From Cocos nucifera (Eukaryota > Streptophyta > Magnoliopsida > Arecales > Arecaceae), in contig QRFJ01000055.1 of assembly GCA_006176705.1 (NCBI GenBank), forward strand, positions 558,001-622,000: a DNA stretch of 64,000 bases, written 5' to 3'. The notes under the pieces are model-generated. The model saw nothing but the letters and a program-made list of their open reading frames with translations. It was not told where the DNA came from and made no database searches. The translations under genes and the position numbers were made by a program. Positions 1 to 11,218 of the stretch are shown piece after piece (within the stretch, counting starts at the first letter, position 1; every line of letters begins with the position of its first letter).

Positions 1-43
1 GCTCGAATGCCAATCATCCTTGGCATCACAAGCTCTGATACCA
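1..43 (-). other. Leader and primer-binding site of a second N-type element, cut by the window edge
   Basis: The plus strand carries GCTCTGATACCA at 32-43, the complement of a tRNA-iMet primer-binding site. It directly abuts the LTR that starts at 44. The bases to its left match the leader next to the other LTR (about 2566-2608). The left LTR therefore has an internal region on both sides, giving the order internal, LTR, internal, LTR. This suggests a tandem arrangement sharing one LTR. Confidence 0.7.
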
Positions 44-863
44 TGTTGTGGAAGCCCCTGATCTTTAGCACAGACCTGAAGGAATCTATGATGTTCTCTA
101 TAGACAGCAAACCACTGATCCTCCACCTGGATCTGTGATGGGGCATCTCCCTTCTTGGGCTTGAGGGAGATGCCCCATTCTCTAGGGCTTCTTCAAGAAT
201 CCTAGGATGACAACTCTAAAGAGAAGAGAAGAAGAGAGAATTGAGGGAGAAAAGGTCTGTATTGATTTCTATCTTGAAAATTCTAATACAACCTATGTAT
301 TTATACATAGCCATTAGATTTGACCAAAAACTTTCCTAGCTAACCCAATACATGAAAATACTCACCGAGCCCATGTACACCCATATCTCCTATGCTCCCA
401 TCCTCTGAATCTAGACCTGATCCATACATGTGTTAGCCCCTTAAAACCTATCAAACTAGGCCTTAAGACCCCTAGGATCAATCCAGACCTTAGCCCAAAA
501 CAAAGCCTGGTGTAACTCTGCCCACGCACTAAACCAGTTTAGTCTCAGCACTGAGTTGGCTAAGTTCCACTGGGTTGGCTCAGTCTGAAATTAAGTTGGG
601 CTAGTTCTGTGCCATACCAGCAATTCCAAATGCGTATCTCTCTATTTTGCCAATGCACTGAGATTTAGCCGACCCAATTTTGGATTGATCCGGCTAACCT
701 GCAGAAAATCTCCTTTCTATAGTCTTGATTTTCCAGCTTTGGTTTCTTGCTTTACCTTGAGTCCCAGATCTTTGAAGCACCAACCAAGCCTTTGGAATCC
801 CCAAAGCCAACCCCCTGACTCCTCCCGTGGCCTTCCAAGGCTTGGGAATACCATAAATCCTCA
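44..863 (-). repeat. 3' LTR of N
   Basis: This 820 bp repeat begins TGTTGTGGAAGC on the plus strand and ends CCATAAATCCTCA, so the minus-strand LTR has the usual TG...CA ends. It aligns along its whole length with 2609-3429. A TATAAATA box lies on the minus strand at 298-305. The middle is rich in a repeated word close to CTGAGCCGGCTNAG. Confidence 0.85.
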
Positions 864-2608
864 TAATCTCCACCTTGGTGCTCCCAAGCCTTGGCAAATC
901 CCTCGACAATGCCCTCCTATACGATCCTGCTATCCCTACGCACTCGACAGCACCTATGCAAATATTGCCTCCACCAATCCTCTTCAACTGTTGTGCATCC
1001 TTGAGGCCTTTGAGATGACCTCCTCTACCGCTGAAGATCTGTGCTTACTTCTTGGTACCATCCTAAAATTGTAGGATTTTTTCTGCTTAGTAGCTACATC
1101 ACTTTCTTTGAACTTTCCTGGAGAACCTACAGCATTTCTGCACCAGCACATATTGTACCATCTGACATGATCTCCATAGAGCTATGTCTGTCCATTTGCA
1201 CATGCCGCTCCATCTAAAACTGTGCATTACCGATGCTCTGAACTCATGTCAAATTTTCTTTCCAATTATGAAGCCACCTCTCTGGAGCTCCACCTATATC
1301 TAAAGTCTATCTGATGCCGCAGAAGTCGACTCTATCATCGAGTTCCTCGAGGCCAACCACTTAACGTTGCACTACTGAGCCTGCCGCTACACCTAGAATA
1401 CTATCGCTACCCTTCGAACCCTCTACGCTCTGCGGACCCCTTCGAAGTTGTCTCGGATACCTCCATAACCCATGGGCACCTTCGAAACTCAAAAGCTCAT
1501 CCAACTCTTCCGAATCTAGTGACTAAATCCTAAGAAATTCCATCCTAGTCCTTCTCTTCTGCTTTTACACCAGCCATCGCTTCAGTTATGTCCGAAGAAT
1601 CATCCTCCATCTGAACCATGACTCTTCCTGGTGCTCCTGCAGAAGAAACCTCATTCATGATACTCCTGACTGGTTGATGCCCCTGACGCTCCCTGAGACC
1701 TCCTGGCTCACCCTGAGACCTACTCTCGATCTTCCTGAGAAATTTCTGACACACTCTACTGAGATACACTCCTCGATTGCTGCACCATCGAGCCTTTCTC
1801 AGTCCCTATGCCTCTAAGATAGTGCTCCTACAACACTCTAGTGCTCCCTGACTTATCTCTACGCTGTTCTACAGCCATCCAGCCCTGACCTGCTGGACCT
1901 TCATGGATCATCCATCTCCATCACTCCCAAGGCTCCGTAAATCCATGCTCTGGTCAAACCGCTGAATATATCTCTGACTACCTCCTTACCTTCCTGATAT
2001 CGAAGGACGTATAGTCGCTTTGTCAGCCTTCCTTCGATCATTATCTCTTGAAAATCCTCTCTTCAACAGCTCTACACTGCCCATCTTCCTAGAGAACCCT
2101 GATGCTCTTTACTGAGATATCTCCCTCGACTGCTGCATCACTAAGCCTCTCTTAGTCTTGCATCTCTAGAAAAGCGCTACTGCAGTACTCCAACGCTCCC
2201 TACCTATCACATAACTGTCATACACCTCGATCTTTCCACCAAGATCGATCAGCAAATCATGCACCAAATCCTTCCACATCGAAAAAATTCTTTTTCGTTA
2301 ATCCTCTCAACCTCCACCTTTAACTTGCTGCTTCCGATTGGCCAAAGCATAGTAATAACAAAGATAGATTTGAGACATATCGTAGAATCCTTATGCAAAT
2401 TTTTGATTTTACCTTATATGACTTCTCCTTCCCTTTCATGCACTATCAATCTCTGGTACCAAATGTTGTCCACAACGTCCCAAGCATCACCTAGATCTTA
2501 TACCAAATGTAAGCGCACCAACTGGCATCACCTCTTCCTAATACTAATTGATGTTCCATGATATCGCTCGAGCATAAATCATCCTTGGCATCACAAGCTC
2601 CGATACCA
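864..2608 (-). other. Non-coding internal region of N
   Basis: On the minus strand a purine tract (CCAAGGTGGAGATT) sits next to the left LTR and the iMet primer-binding site (GCTCCGATACCA on plus, 2597-2608) next to the right LTR. Frames between them are short and match no gag, protease, integrase or reverse transcriptase motif. Two stretches, around 1755-1850 and 2105-2200, are diverged copies of each other (both contain ACTGAGATA followed by a TCGA-TGCTGCA phrase). An internal duplication of about 350 bp spacing is likely. Confidence 0.7.
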
Positions 2609-3429
2609 TGTTGCGGAAGCTCCTGATCTTTAGCATGGATCTGAAGAAACCTGTGACATTCTCTATGGGCAGCAAACCACCGATCCTCCACCTAGATCTG
2701 TCATGGGGTGCCTTTCTTATTGGGCTTAAGGGAGATGCCTCCTTCTCTAGGGCTTCTTTAAGAACCCTAGGACGACAACTCTAGAGAGAAAAGAAGAAGA
2801 GAGAATTGAGGGAGAAAATGTCTGTATTGATTTCTATCTTGAAAACCCTAATACAACCTATGTATTTATACATAGCCATTAGGCCCGACCAAAAACTCTT
2901 CTGGCTAACCCAATACATGAAAGTACTGACTGAGCCCATGTACACCCATGTCTTCAATGCTCTCATTCTCTAGATTTAGATCCAACCCATATATGAGTTA
3001 GCCCCCTTAAGATCTCTCAAATCAGGCCTTAAGACCTCTATGATCAACCCAGACCCTAGTCCAAAACAGACCCTCGCATAACACTGCCCACGCACTGAGC
3101 TGGCTTAGTCTCAACATTGAGCTAGCTAAGTTTCATTGGGTCAGCTCAGTCTGAAACTGAGTCGGCCCAATTTTATGTCATGCCACCAGTTCCAAATGTG
3201 CAGCTCTCTATTTTTCCTGTGCACTAAGACTTAGCCGACCCAATTTTGGACTGAGCCGGCTAACCTATAGAAAATCTTCTTTCTATAGTCTTGATTTTTT
3301 GGCTTTGGTTTCTTGCTTCATCTTGTGTCCCAGATCTTCGAAGCACCAACCAAGCTCCTGGAATCTCCGGAGCCAACCCCCTGACTCCTCCCGTGGCCTC
3401 CCAAGGCTTAGGAGTACCATAAATCCTCA
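2609..3429 (-). repeat. 5' LTR of N
   Basis: This is the second LTR copy, 821 bp, ending ATCCTCA at 3427-3429. It is followed directly by Copia coding sequence of the opposite strand. The many scattered substitutions against the left copy indicate an old insertion. Confidence 0.85.
2863..2870 (-). promoter_or_regulatory. TATA box of the N 5' LTR
   Basis: The plus strand reads TATTTATA, that is TATAAATA on the transcribed minus strand. It is in the 5' LTR at the position expected for the U3/R boundary, and it is conserved in the other LTR at 298-305. Confidence 0.5.
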
Positions 3430-4933
3430 CAAGCTAGTGGATCTTTCAAAGGGTGCTCGATCTATTAGCTTAAAATAGGTGTTCACAAAGAAAGAGTTAT
3501 CTTCAGAACAAGGTGGAGTCAGATTCAAAGCAAGGCTAGTAGCAAAAGGATACTCACAAAGGGAAGGAATTGACTATATAGAAATTTTCTCTCTTGTGGT
3601 GCATCATACATCTATTCGAGTTTTGCTATCACTGATGGCACAACATAATATAAAATTAGAATAGATGGATGTAAAGATGGCCTTCCTTCATGGAACTTTA
3701 GCGGAAAGAATCTACATGAAGCATCTAGATGGTTTCATGGAGATGGGATAGGAAGAAAATGTGTATTTACTCAGAAAGTCTTTATATGGCTTGAAATAAT
3801 CTCCTCATTAGTGGTATCGAAGGTTTGATAGCTTTGTCTTGAGCCTGGGTTTTAGTAGATGTGAACATGATTACTGTATCTACATCAAGAATGTAGATGA
3901 GAAGGATGCTCTATACCTGTTACTATATGTAGATGATATGCTTATGGCTAGTAGAAGTATGGATGCTGTGAAAAGATTGAAAAGGATATTATCATCTGAG
4001 TTTGAGATGAAAGATTTGGATCCAGTTGAGAAAATCTTTGGAATAGAGATTTGTCAAGATAGGTGCAAAGAAGTGCTCCATTTGTCATAAGAAAAGTATG
4101 TTAAAAAAATTCTGGAGAGGTTTGGAATGGAGAAGGCCAAACCTATAGAGACGCCATTACCGAATCATATATCTCTCTCCAAGTTACAAAGTCTCCAATC
4201 TGAGGAGAGAGAGTACATGGAATGAATCTCTTATGCAAATGCTGTAGGCAGTGTGATGTACACTATGGTGTGCTGTAGATCAGATATAGCATATGCAGTG
4301 AGCACGATTAGTAGATACATGGCTAATCCTGAGAAGGAACATTGGAAAGCATTGAAATGGATATTGAGATATCTGCATGGAATAAAGAATTATGATTTGG
4401 TATTTGATGGGCAGTCGAAAGGATTTGAAGAATAATCTGTGAAGATGTGTGAAGGTTCAAGTCTTCTGGAAGGGTTTGTTGATGCAAATTATGCTGATGA
4501 TCTTGATACAAGAAGGTCTACTACTGGATACCTTTTCTACGTATATGATGGACCGATGTCTTGGAGATCAATCCTTCAGCCAATCATGGTCTTGTCTACC
4601 ATAGAGGCCAAGTACATTGGGATAACGAAGGCTGCAAAGAAAGTCCTTTAGCTTAGGAGGCTGATTGATGAGTTGGGGGTGGAGCAGAGCAAGGTTACAC
4701 TATTTAGTGATAGTTAGAGTGCTCTGTAGTTGGCACAGAATCTAGTCTATCATGCACGCACAAAGCATATAGACATGAGGTATAATAGGATCAGAGAGCT
4801 GGTGGAGGAAGGTGAAGTAGAACTGATGAAGGTCCATACCAAGGTGAATCAGTCTGATGCACTCACGAAGGTACTCTCTAGAGACAGCTTTCAGAGATGT
4901 GTGGCATGGATGGATTTGTTTGAGAAGAGATGA
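3430..4933 (+). pseudogene. Copia reverse transcriptase and RNase H, broken (element Q)
   Basis: One continuous frame encodes the end of a Copia polyprotein. In order it shows a K-W-V-F-type block whose Trp is a stop, FKARLVAKGYSQREGIDY, the MDVK-AFLHG block, SLYGLK, the catalytic YVDDM, the RNase H block DLDTRRSTTGY, and the terminal ARTKHIDMRY block. The frame never shifts but carries about ten stops, for example at 3662, 3797, 3809, 4088, 4649 and 4715. Most replace Gln (CAG or CAA) or Trp (TGG), as expected from C-to-T change on either strand. The 5' part of the gene is absent because N is inserted immediately upstream. The gene cannot make a functional enzyme. Confidence 0.9.
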
Positions 4934-4950
4934 GTTCATAAGGACTTGAA

Positions 4951-4969
4951 AGCACCAAGGTAAAGAATG
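4951..4969 (+). other. Decayed polypurine tract of Q
   Basis: The sequence AGCACCAAGGTAAAGAATG lies just after the stop codon. It aligns with the minus-strand tract of N (GAGCACCAAGGTGGAGATT), with GG changed to AA. The shared form suggests N could use the replication machinery of a Q-like Copia. Confidence 0.5.
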
Positions 4970-5540
4970 TGAGCTCAGAAGTGGCACTTTCAAGTCTTGA
5001 AAATATAAGGAGATAGGTCATAAGAAGACGGAAGCGAGCCGAAAGAGAAATCAACTCTCCTAGCAAAGCTTAGAAACTGGGCCGGCTTACCCTGAGACTG
5101 AGCCGGCTAAGTTGGAAACTAGGTTGGCTCAGTTCAAAACTGGATCAGCTAGGTCTCAGAGGAAAATTCAAATATAGAGCAGTATTTTTGGGACTGCAGG
5201 CACGGTATGCAACTGGGTCGGCTTAGTCTGGGATTGAGCCGACCCAATCGTAGGTTAGCTGGCCCAGTTTACTGGGCCGACTCAATTTTCGTGGGTTATT
5301 ATTTTGTATACGTGGGTTGTTTGGATTTCGAAAGTTTTTCTATGAGCTTGGGCTTGATCTTTTGTAAAGTATATATATTGGAAATAGGTCAACGTTGTAG
5401 AGACTGAGATATACTTAATAAAAGCACTTTTATTCCAGAAATCTCTTCTTTTCTTCTCTATTTCTTGAATTGTTTGATCGTGCTTTCGTAGTAATCTCTA
5501 AGAGGTTCTTCCTTATTGCTTGGTTGATCACCAGTGACCA
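4968..5540 (+). repeat. Probable 3' LTR of Q (right end uncertain)
   Basis: It starts TGTGAGCTC directly after the purine tract. It contains repeated words close to CTGAGCCGGCTAAG (5060-5290), a TATATATA box near 5371 and an AATAAA signal near 5417. A T-rich tract with TTGATCA or CCAGTGACCA at 5525-5540 is a plausible end. No partner LTR is present in the window, so the limits are inferred. Confidence 0.5.
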
Positions 5541-6571
5541 TGCCGATCCATATGAAAAGAGCGCATATTTTTAATAAATATTTAGTTAGATTTGATAATT
5601 ACTCTAATTTAGTCCATTCTTTAACTAACCTTAGGTCTAATCCAATTAATGGACCTAATTCAACTAATCCGATAACTCATATTTTATGATCAATGACTTA
5701 GGATCTTTAATTCACAATTCTAGATTCTAATTCATCATACTTAATTTTCAATTAAGTTTAAGGTTGAGGGTTGGGGTTCGGCATTTTAAAAATATTTTCA
5801 AAATTTTGAAAGGTTCTTTATATCTTAGCACTATTTTACTAAATAGGTCGACTCATTTCAAAAATGGATCAGCTTATTTCATAAATAAGCACTAGATGTA
5901 GGTTTGATCTCATAAAACTAGAGAATTATAATATTCAGCCAACTTCTCAATCGGGCTAGCTCGGATCCCATCCGAGTTGGTCCGACTATAAGTTGAGCTG
6001 GCTTGGTTCCTGAGACAGTCAGCTTGAGGAAAGGCCCGAAGGCCATCGTTCTCATCAGGCAGGCTCGGATCCAATCCGAGTCGGTCCAAATTGAAGCCAA
6101 GCCAGCTCTGTTCCTGACCAAGCCAGTTGGAAAAATATTCTAGAAACTGTATCATAGCTTGCAAGCTGGTCGAGTTGGCTCAATTCTTGAGAGAGCCAGC
6201 TTGACCGGCAAACAGAACCTTCTTAAGATCCCATTCAAGTTTAATCTAAAACTATGTACTCTACATAAAAATCATGAAATTATTTAGATATAATCTAAAC
6301 ACTAATTCATAATAAAATTTAGATTAAATTCTTTAAACATATCATAAAAATCATTAGATCTAATCTAAAATTTTTATGATTAATTTTCTAGATCACAACA
6401 TTCCAGGATAACCTCTCCACTGTAAGGGATAAACCTTACAACAAGACAATCTACAATCCTTGCATTCATCATTTTTATTTTTTAGATTAGATTATTATAT
6501 AGATATAATCTAAAATTAATCTAAATCATGCATATATGATACATTAAAGAACCTGCTGCTCTGATACCAAT
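5541..6571 (-). other. Leader region of minus-strand Copia L1, with primer-binding site at 6558-6569
   Basis: The plus strand has GCTCTGATACCA at 6558-6569, two bases before the LTR that starts at 6572. This spacing equals that in element A. The A/T-rich stretch 6230-6557, full of AGATCTAATCTAAA-like words, resembles the untranslated leaders of A and B. The stretch 5820-6200 contains several AGCCAGCTTG-type words like those of the N and Q LTRs. No coding frame is recognisable; the element body to the left is missing. Confidence 0.55.
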
Positions 6572-8367
6572 TGAAGAGAGCGCACAAGATTTCTTGCTCT
6601 ACTTTTGAAAACTTTTTTCGAAAAATATACGCAACAAAAACTATTTTAAATCATATTAATAATAAGAGCTACAGATCTAATCTGAAAATCCAACATGCTG
6701 CGGGATCTAATGTATCATATATACATGCATATCTGAAAATAAAAAAAATGACTACAGTAAAACTATTTTTACTTCTCTATGTATTCAGAATACATTATCT
6801 TTTTATGAGTAGGAGAGCACCACAATCTGATCTCCTTGGTGTAGATTTGAACATTGTGATGCAGCCATATATGCATCTGGCCTCCATGGGTAATCCACAC
6901 GAGGCCTTGATCCCGATCAGTTCCTCCAGAGTGCTAGCTCACTACAGAAATCTTTATTACTAATGTAGATCAAACTCCTTTGACCTTGTTCATAGAATCT
7001 TTGGATGCTCTGGATCTCGATGAACGTAGAAGATGATGAAGAGGAGGTCTTCTACTAGTTTTTGTGAAGTCACGACCCTCGTAACTCACAACTGGAAACC
7101 CAAACCCTAGGTATAGATCCTAAGGTATGCACTCACCCAAAATCCTTTGCGCCTATTTTTTTTTTCACGCACGTAGAGTAGAGACTTTCTCTTCTCTGAT
7201 CTCTCAATGTTCTCACTTTTTTTCCTTCATATGTCGCACGTACATAAAATAAAATATTTTATAGATGCGCACAAAACAAAGGAGGCATGAGGAAGTAGTT
7301 TAGATCAAGTGGTTACCTATTGAAATTCAAATCCCATTCGAATTCAATTGGTAACCAGATCAAGCCAATTCTTATGGTGTGTGAGAATGGAGAACGCACG
7401 CCCTCTCTTGTATGAAAAAAATTCATGAGAAACCTCTTTCTCATGGAGATAGAAAGGTGCAAGTCAAAGGGTGATGTGGCACATGGGAATACTAGTCAAA
7501 TTAGTCTTATGTTTGACATCCAATTGAACCAATCCAATCCAAATTGGTTAGGCCCAATTAGATCATAATAAACTCAACTTATTTAGGCTTAGTTAAAGCC
7601 TAATCAAATCAAAAATTAATCAAGCCAAACCTCTGATCAAATCAGGGATTAAACCTTCGTGATGATTAGATCATCTTATAACCTAATCGGGTCAAATCCA
7701 AATGAATTCAATTCAATTGATTTTGATTCAAAAATAATTACTCAATCAAATTGAGTTAATTAATAATCAAATCACTAATTAAACTTCTCTTGATCAGCTA
7801 TTAGATCGGATAGGAACCTCTAGTGTGTGTGACCTCATAGGTTCGAACTTAAGTCGATAGCATAGAAACCAATTTTTTGTACTAATCGAAGTGACCATCT
7901 AGCAATGGTACCCGACATCCAAATAGGTCGAATAGTGCAATCACAATATTTAGAATCTACGTGAATATGATTACCCCATAATACATCTCCTTGACCTCTA
8001 TGCATAGGATGACTCAGGATTTAACTGTCAACCCTGGAGGATACATCCAAATCATGTCTCAAAGCAACTAGTCCTGTGACCCCTCACTAGGACTACCCTA
8101 GCTAAGGCTTTGCTAAATTGAAATACTATTGAACACAGCTCCTGTGACTAAAAGTGGTCAGTCCCATCTTGACTCATACATCAACTCCTCAAGTATTTGA
8201 CTATACCCAAAAATCTTCCATCACTGAATTAGAAATTCAGATAGTCTGACATCAAAGCACAGTGAGTTGCTTGAAAGTCATCATAGTGATCTTAGGTCTG
8301 AGGGACACTTATGCCTATATTCCATCAGAGCAATCCTTGACAGCAGAAAAGCTTTGAAGTTGGTTAC
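6572..8367 (-). repeat. 5' LTR of L1, first part (interrupted by H)
   Basis: It begins TTGAAGAGAGCG beside the primer-binding site. It runs without recognisable coding frames to GTTAC (8363-8367), the target duplicated by insertion of H, and resumes at 14862. The whole LTR would be about 2.2 kb, similar to the LTRs of A, B, C and P. Confidence 0.6.
8363..8367. repeat. Target site duplication of H (left)
   Basis: GTTAC precedes the H element and recurs exactly at 14857-14861 after its last base. This supports both borders and a single insertion event. Confidence 0.85.
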
Positions 8368-9315
8368 TATTAGGGATAAACCTCGCTCTTGCCGAAGTTC
8401 AGTTCGATGCTCAACCTAATGCAATCGGTAGCCGCAGAAGAGCTTCAGTGCTTGAGTCTTAGCCGAACTCCTTCAGCCTGCTAAGCTCCTCAGCGATCGA
8501 GCAGCCTACCGAGCTTCTCAGTGGCCGAGTCTTAGCTGAACTATTTCAGTCCGCCAAACTTCTCAGCGGTCGAGCTTCTTTCGAACTTCCCAATGGTCGA
8601 GTCTCAGTCGAACTCCTTCAGCCGATCGGAATCCTCAACAGTCGAGCTTCTTCCAAACTCTCCAATGACCGAGCCTTAGCCGCACTCCTCCAGCCAGATG
8701 CCTATAAGAGCCGAACTCCCTCCGCACCCCTCCGGTTGAACTTCTACAAGAGCCAAACTCCTTCCAAGCTTCCCTTCGATCGAACTCCTCCAGGAGTCCG
8801 AACTCCTCTGGATCCGATATATGTCGAAGTCCACCAACCAACGCCTATTTTCTTAGAGCTACGACCATTAAATCTCGATGAATAATCACCATCAGTCCAC
8901 TGCAGTCGATAGCGATCCGCTATCGGATGATGATGGCTATCACCATCAATCTATTGCAGGCGGTGCTGCAGATGATGCCTCCCTCGATGATTGACTCCAC
9001 CAGACCTCAAGCGGTCTGCTATCAGGCAGCTGCAGCTATCACCATCAATCTGCTACAAGCTCCACCTATAAAAAGGGACCCTTCAGATATGCTTACCCTA
9101 AGCTCTAAGCTCTCCTCTCTTTCTCTAAACTCTGTCAAACTTATTCTTGAGCACTCTATTTCTGTTAGCCAGAAGAGCTGACTTGATCATCGGAGGGTCC
9201 TGCCAGAGCCACCACCATCGACTCTGAGCAGGACTTTATTTTGTAGGTCACCAATGGTGACCTCGTCCTCCTTCGCTCTAGCTCGATCCAACGTCAACCA
9301 GATTCTGCACCAATA
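8368..9315 (+). repeat. 5' LTR of H
   Basis: The LTR starts TATTAGGGATAAACC (first bases changed from TG) and ends CACCAATA. It holds irregular repeats built from GAACTCCTTCAGCCG-type words, a TATAAAAA box at 9067-9074 and an AAGCTCT pair near 9100. It aligns with 13878-14856. Confidence 0.85.
9067..9074 (+). promoter_or_regulatory. TATA box in the H 5' LTR
   Basis: CCTATAAAAAGGG lies about 250 bp before the LTR end and is conserved in the other H LTR (14587-14594). The related G1 has TATATAAGG at the same place. Confidence 0.55.
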
Positions 9316-9316
9316 G

Positions 9317-9337
9317 ATTTGGCACTAGAAGGAGGGG
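9317..9337 (+). other. Primer-binding site of H
   Basis: TTTGGCACTAGAAGGAGGGG immediately follows the 5' LTR. G1 has the close match ATTGGCGCTAGAGGTAGGG in the same position. The priming tRNA was not identified by eye. Confidence 0.6.
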
Positions 9338-9448
9338 CCCTCTGCCTCTGAGATTTTCTTATTCTTAAAGGAGTGCTTAGCAATGATTTCTCTCTTCCCT
9401 CTCCAGAGATCTCTCTTCTTCCTCTCTAGAGTTCTTTCTCGAGAAAGA

Positions 9449-10886
9449 ATGCCTCCTAAGAGAGCTTCGACTCGACGATCGGTGAACCCCGCACCAGATC
9501 TATCTGCTCCTACTTCAACCCCGATAACTCGAGTTCCAACTATACCCATGATAGATGCGGAGCAGTTCAACCTGTTGGTCCAATAGGTTCGTGGCCTCGT
9601 CGAGATGTTGCAGGTCGTGCGACGGCTTCCAATGATGACTCCACCAGAAAATCCACCATCGGGATGTCGAAAACCAACCTCAAGGAAGAGTACTCGGACT
9701 AGCATACCCATCGCCTCTGAAAAGGAAAAAAGAGAGAGCAGAAGACCCATGTTCGGATCATAGTTCTCCTCTGGAGGAGACCTTCCCTATTTATAGTGGG
9801 AAGCCTCCCAAGATCTGGAACCAAGATGATGCCCTCGATCATAGACTGTGGGAGATGGACCGATGGATTGAGGAGCTCGACCACGTCGCCCCGGCTCACC
9901 TTAATGATGTCCGCACGGATCCTCCTTTCTCCTTCTGAATTATGCAAGAGTCCATCCTGCCGAACTTTGAGCTTCCTCAATTCGAAAGCTACGATGAAAC
10001 TTCTGATCCAGTTGATCATCTAGAGGCCTTCTAGACCATCATGCTACTCCATGATACTTCAGACGCCATATTGTGCTGAGCCTTTCCATCTATGTTAAAG
10101 GAAGCAGTGAGAAACTGGTACTCGATGTTAAAGTTGGGTACGATCTTCTCTTTTCACCAGATGAGCCATCAGTTCATGGCTCACTTCATCAGCAGTCGAC
10201 ATCCATGCCGAGGTTTAAATTCTCTGATGAATGTTAAGCAGAAGTAGGGGAAATCCATCTGGACTTACGTTACCCGATTTAACGCTGTGGTATTGAAGGT
10301 CCGGGACCTAGCCCAGTTGATCGCCATGGCCGCTCTCAAGGGCGGCCTTCAGAAGAATGACTTGCTGTTCTCCTTGGAGAAGAAGTATCCCAGAGACTTC
10401 GCCGATCTGCTGGCTCGGGTCGAAGGTTATGCCCGGGCTAAAGAGGCCTTCAGGGCCAAGGATGATGAAGGAAAGTCGAGTGAAGCTCGACCACATTCTC
10501 GGACTTCTTCTGGGCGTAGGCGAGCCTGAACTCCCTCTCGGGCCTGGGAGTAGGAAAGCTCTGATGGAAGGGTGCACCGAGGTTCTCCCCATCTCCGAGG
10601 TTATCCCCAATGAAGATTTCATAATTACACCCCCTTTAATGCTCCGAAAGCCCAAGTGCTGATGGAAATCAGGAAACGACTTTCAAGATCGCAGAAGATG
10701 CATTCCCATCCTAGCAAGCGCGATCTCAACAAGTTCTGCCTCTATCATCGCGACCACGGCCATGACATTGAAGAATGCATTCAGCTCCAAGATGAAATCA
10801 AGGAGCTCATCAAGAGAGGCCAGTTGGGTCAATTTCTTGAATGCCAGTCTGAAGCAGGAGAAGATCGACCAAGGGTGCTATCATAG
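9449..10886 (+). pseudogene. Gypsy gag, broken (element H)
   Basis: The frame opens with MPPKRASTRRS just after the leader and contains the conserved block MIDAEQFNLLVQ. The central capsid-like part (FES-D-T-D-PVDHLEAF, then MSHQFMAHFISSR, then LLFSLEKKYPRDFADLLARV) lies in a different frame from the start, so at least one frameshift falls between about 9710 and 9810. Several stops interrupt it, such as TAG after LLVQ. A Cys/His cluster (CLYHRDHGHDIEEC, about 10735-10785) is the nucleic-acid-binding knuckle. The reading order and blocks match the G1 gag closely. It is not functional as it stands. Confidence 0.85.
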
Positions 10887-11218
10887 TCAGGAACAACAAA
10901 AAGGTCGATCACCTCCCGTGCCATCGACTTCACGTCGAGCTCGCACCAAATTGAAAAGGCCAGCACAAAATAGAGGAGGTTGTCAGATCCCAGAGCTTAT
11001 CGCCTAAAGGAACTCAGAGGGACAATGCTCCCATAATCCTGAAACATAAAAAATTCGGGGATGTGCTGCCAGTAACTTCCTTTCAATAAAATTCTTTTAT
11101 TTCAATAATATTGTGTCTTGGTACAAAAACTACGTGATGATAGGGAAGAAGTAGTCAATAGTGGCCGTGTTAGGAACAGGAGGAGAACCTCATCCTAATA
11201 TGAGCTGGTTAAAGTCCT
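10887..11218 (+). pseudogene. Gag-pol deletion junction and pol 3' scrap (element H)
   Basis: Downstream of gag, about 10993-11072 reads YRLKELRG and aligns with the last codons of the G1 integrase (YYLKELRG near 39430). About 3.5 kb of pol between these points in G1 is missing in H, so gag is joined almost directly to the end of pol. The remaining bases up to the array correspond to the region after pol in G1, including GTGTTAGGAACAGGAGGAGAACCTCATCCTAA. Confidence 0.65.

Larger units (their letters stand above)
44..3429 (-). mobile_element. N: short non-autonomous LTR retrotransposon (Copia-like)
   Basis: Two direct repeats of about 820 bp (44-863 and 2609-3429), starting TGTTG and ending ATCCTCA on the plus strand, enclose about 1.75 kb. 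On the minus strand the right LTR is followed by a primer-binding site (2597-2608) and the left LTR is preceded by a polypurine tract (864-878). The element therefore reads right to left. The internal region has no recognisable gag or pol, so it depends on another element for movement. It lies antisense inside the reverse transcriptase of a Copia relic that resumes at 3430. Confidence 0.85.

Noticed and set aside
685..1074. Plus-strand frame of 129 codons
   Set aside because: It overlaps the N LTR border and polypurine region and has no known motif or conservation in the second LTR copy. Chance frame.
6571..6963. Plus-strand frame of 130 codons
   Set aside because: It starts exactly at the L1 LTR end and is A/T-rich with no motif. 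It is antisense to the element and likely chance.
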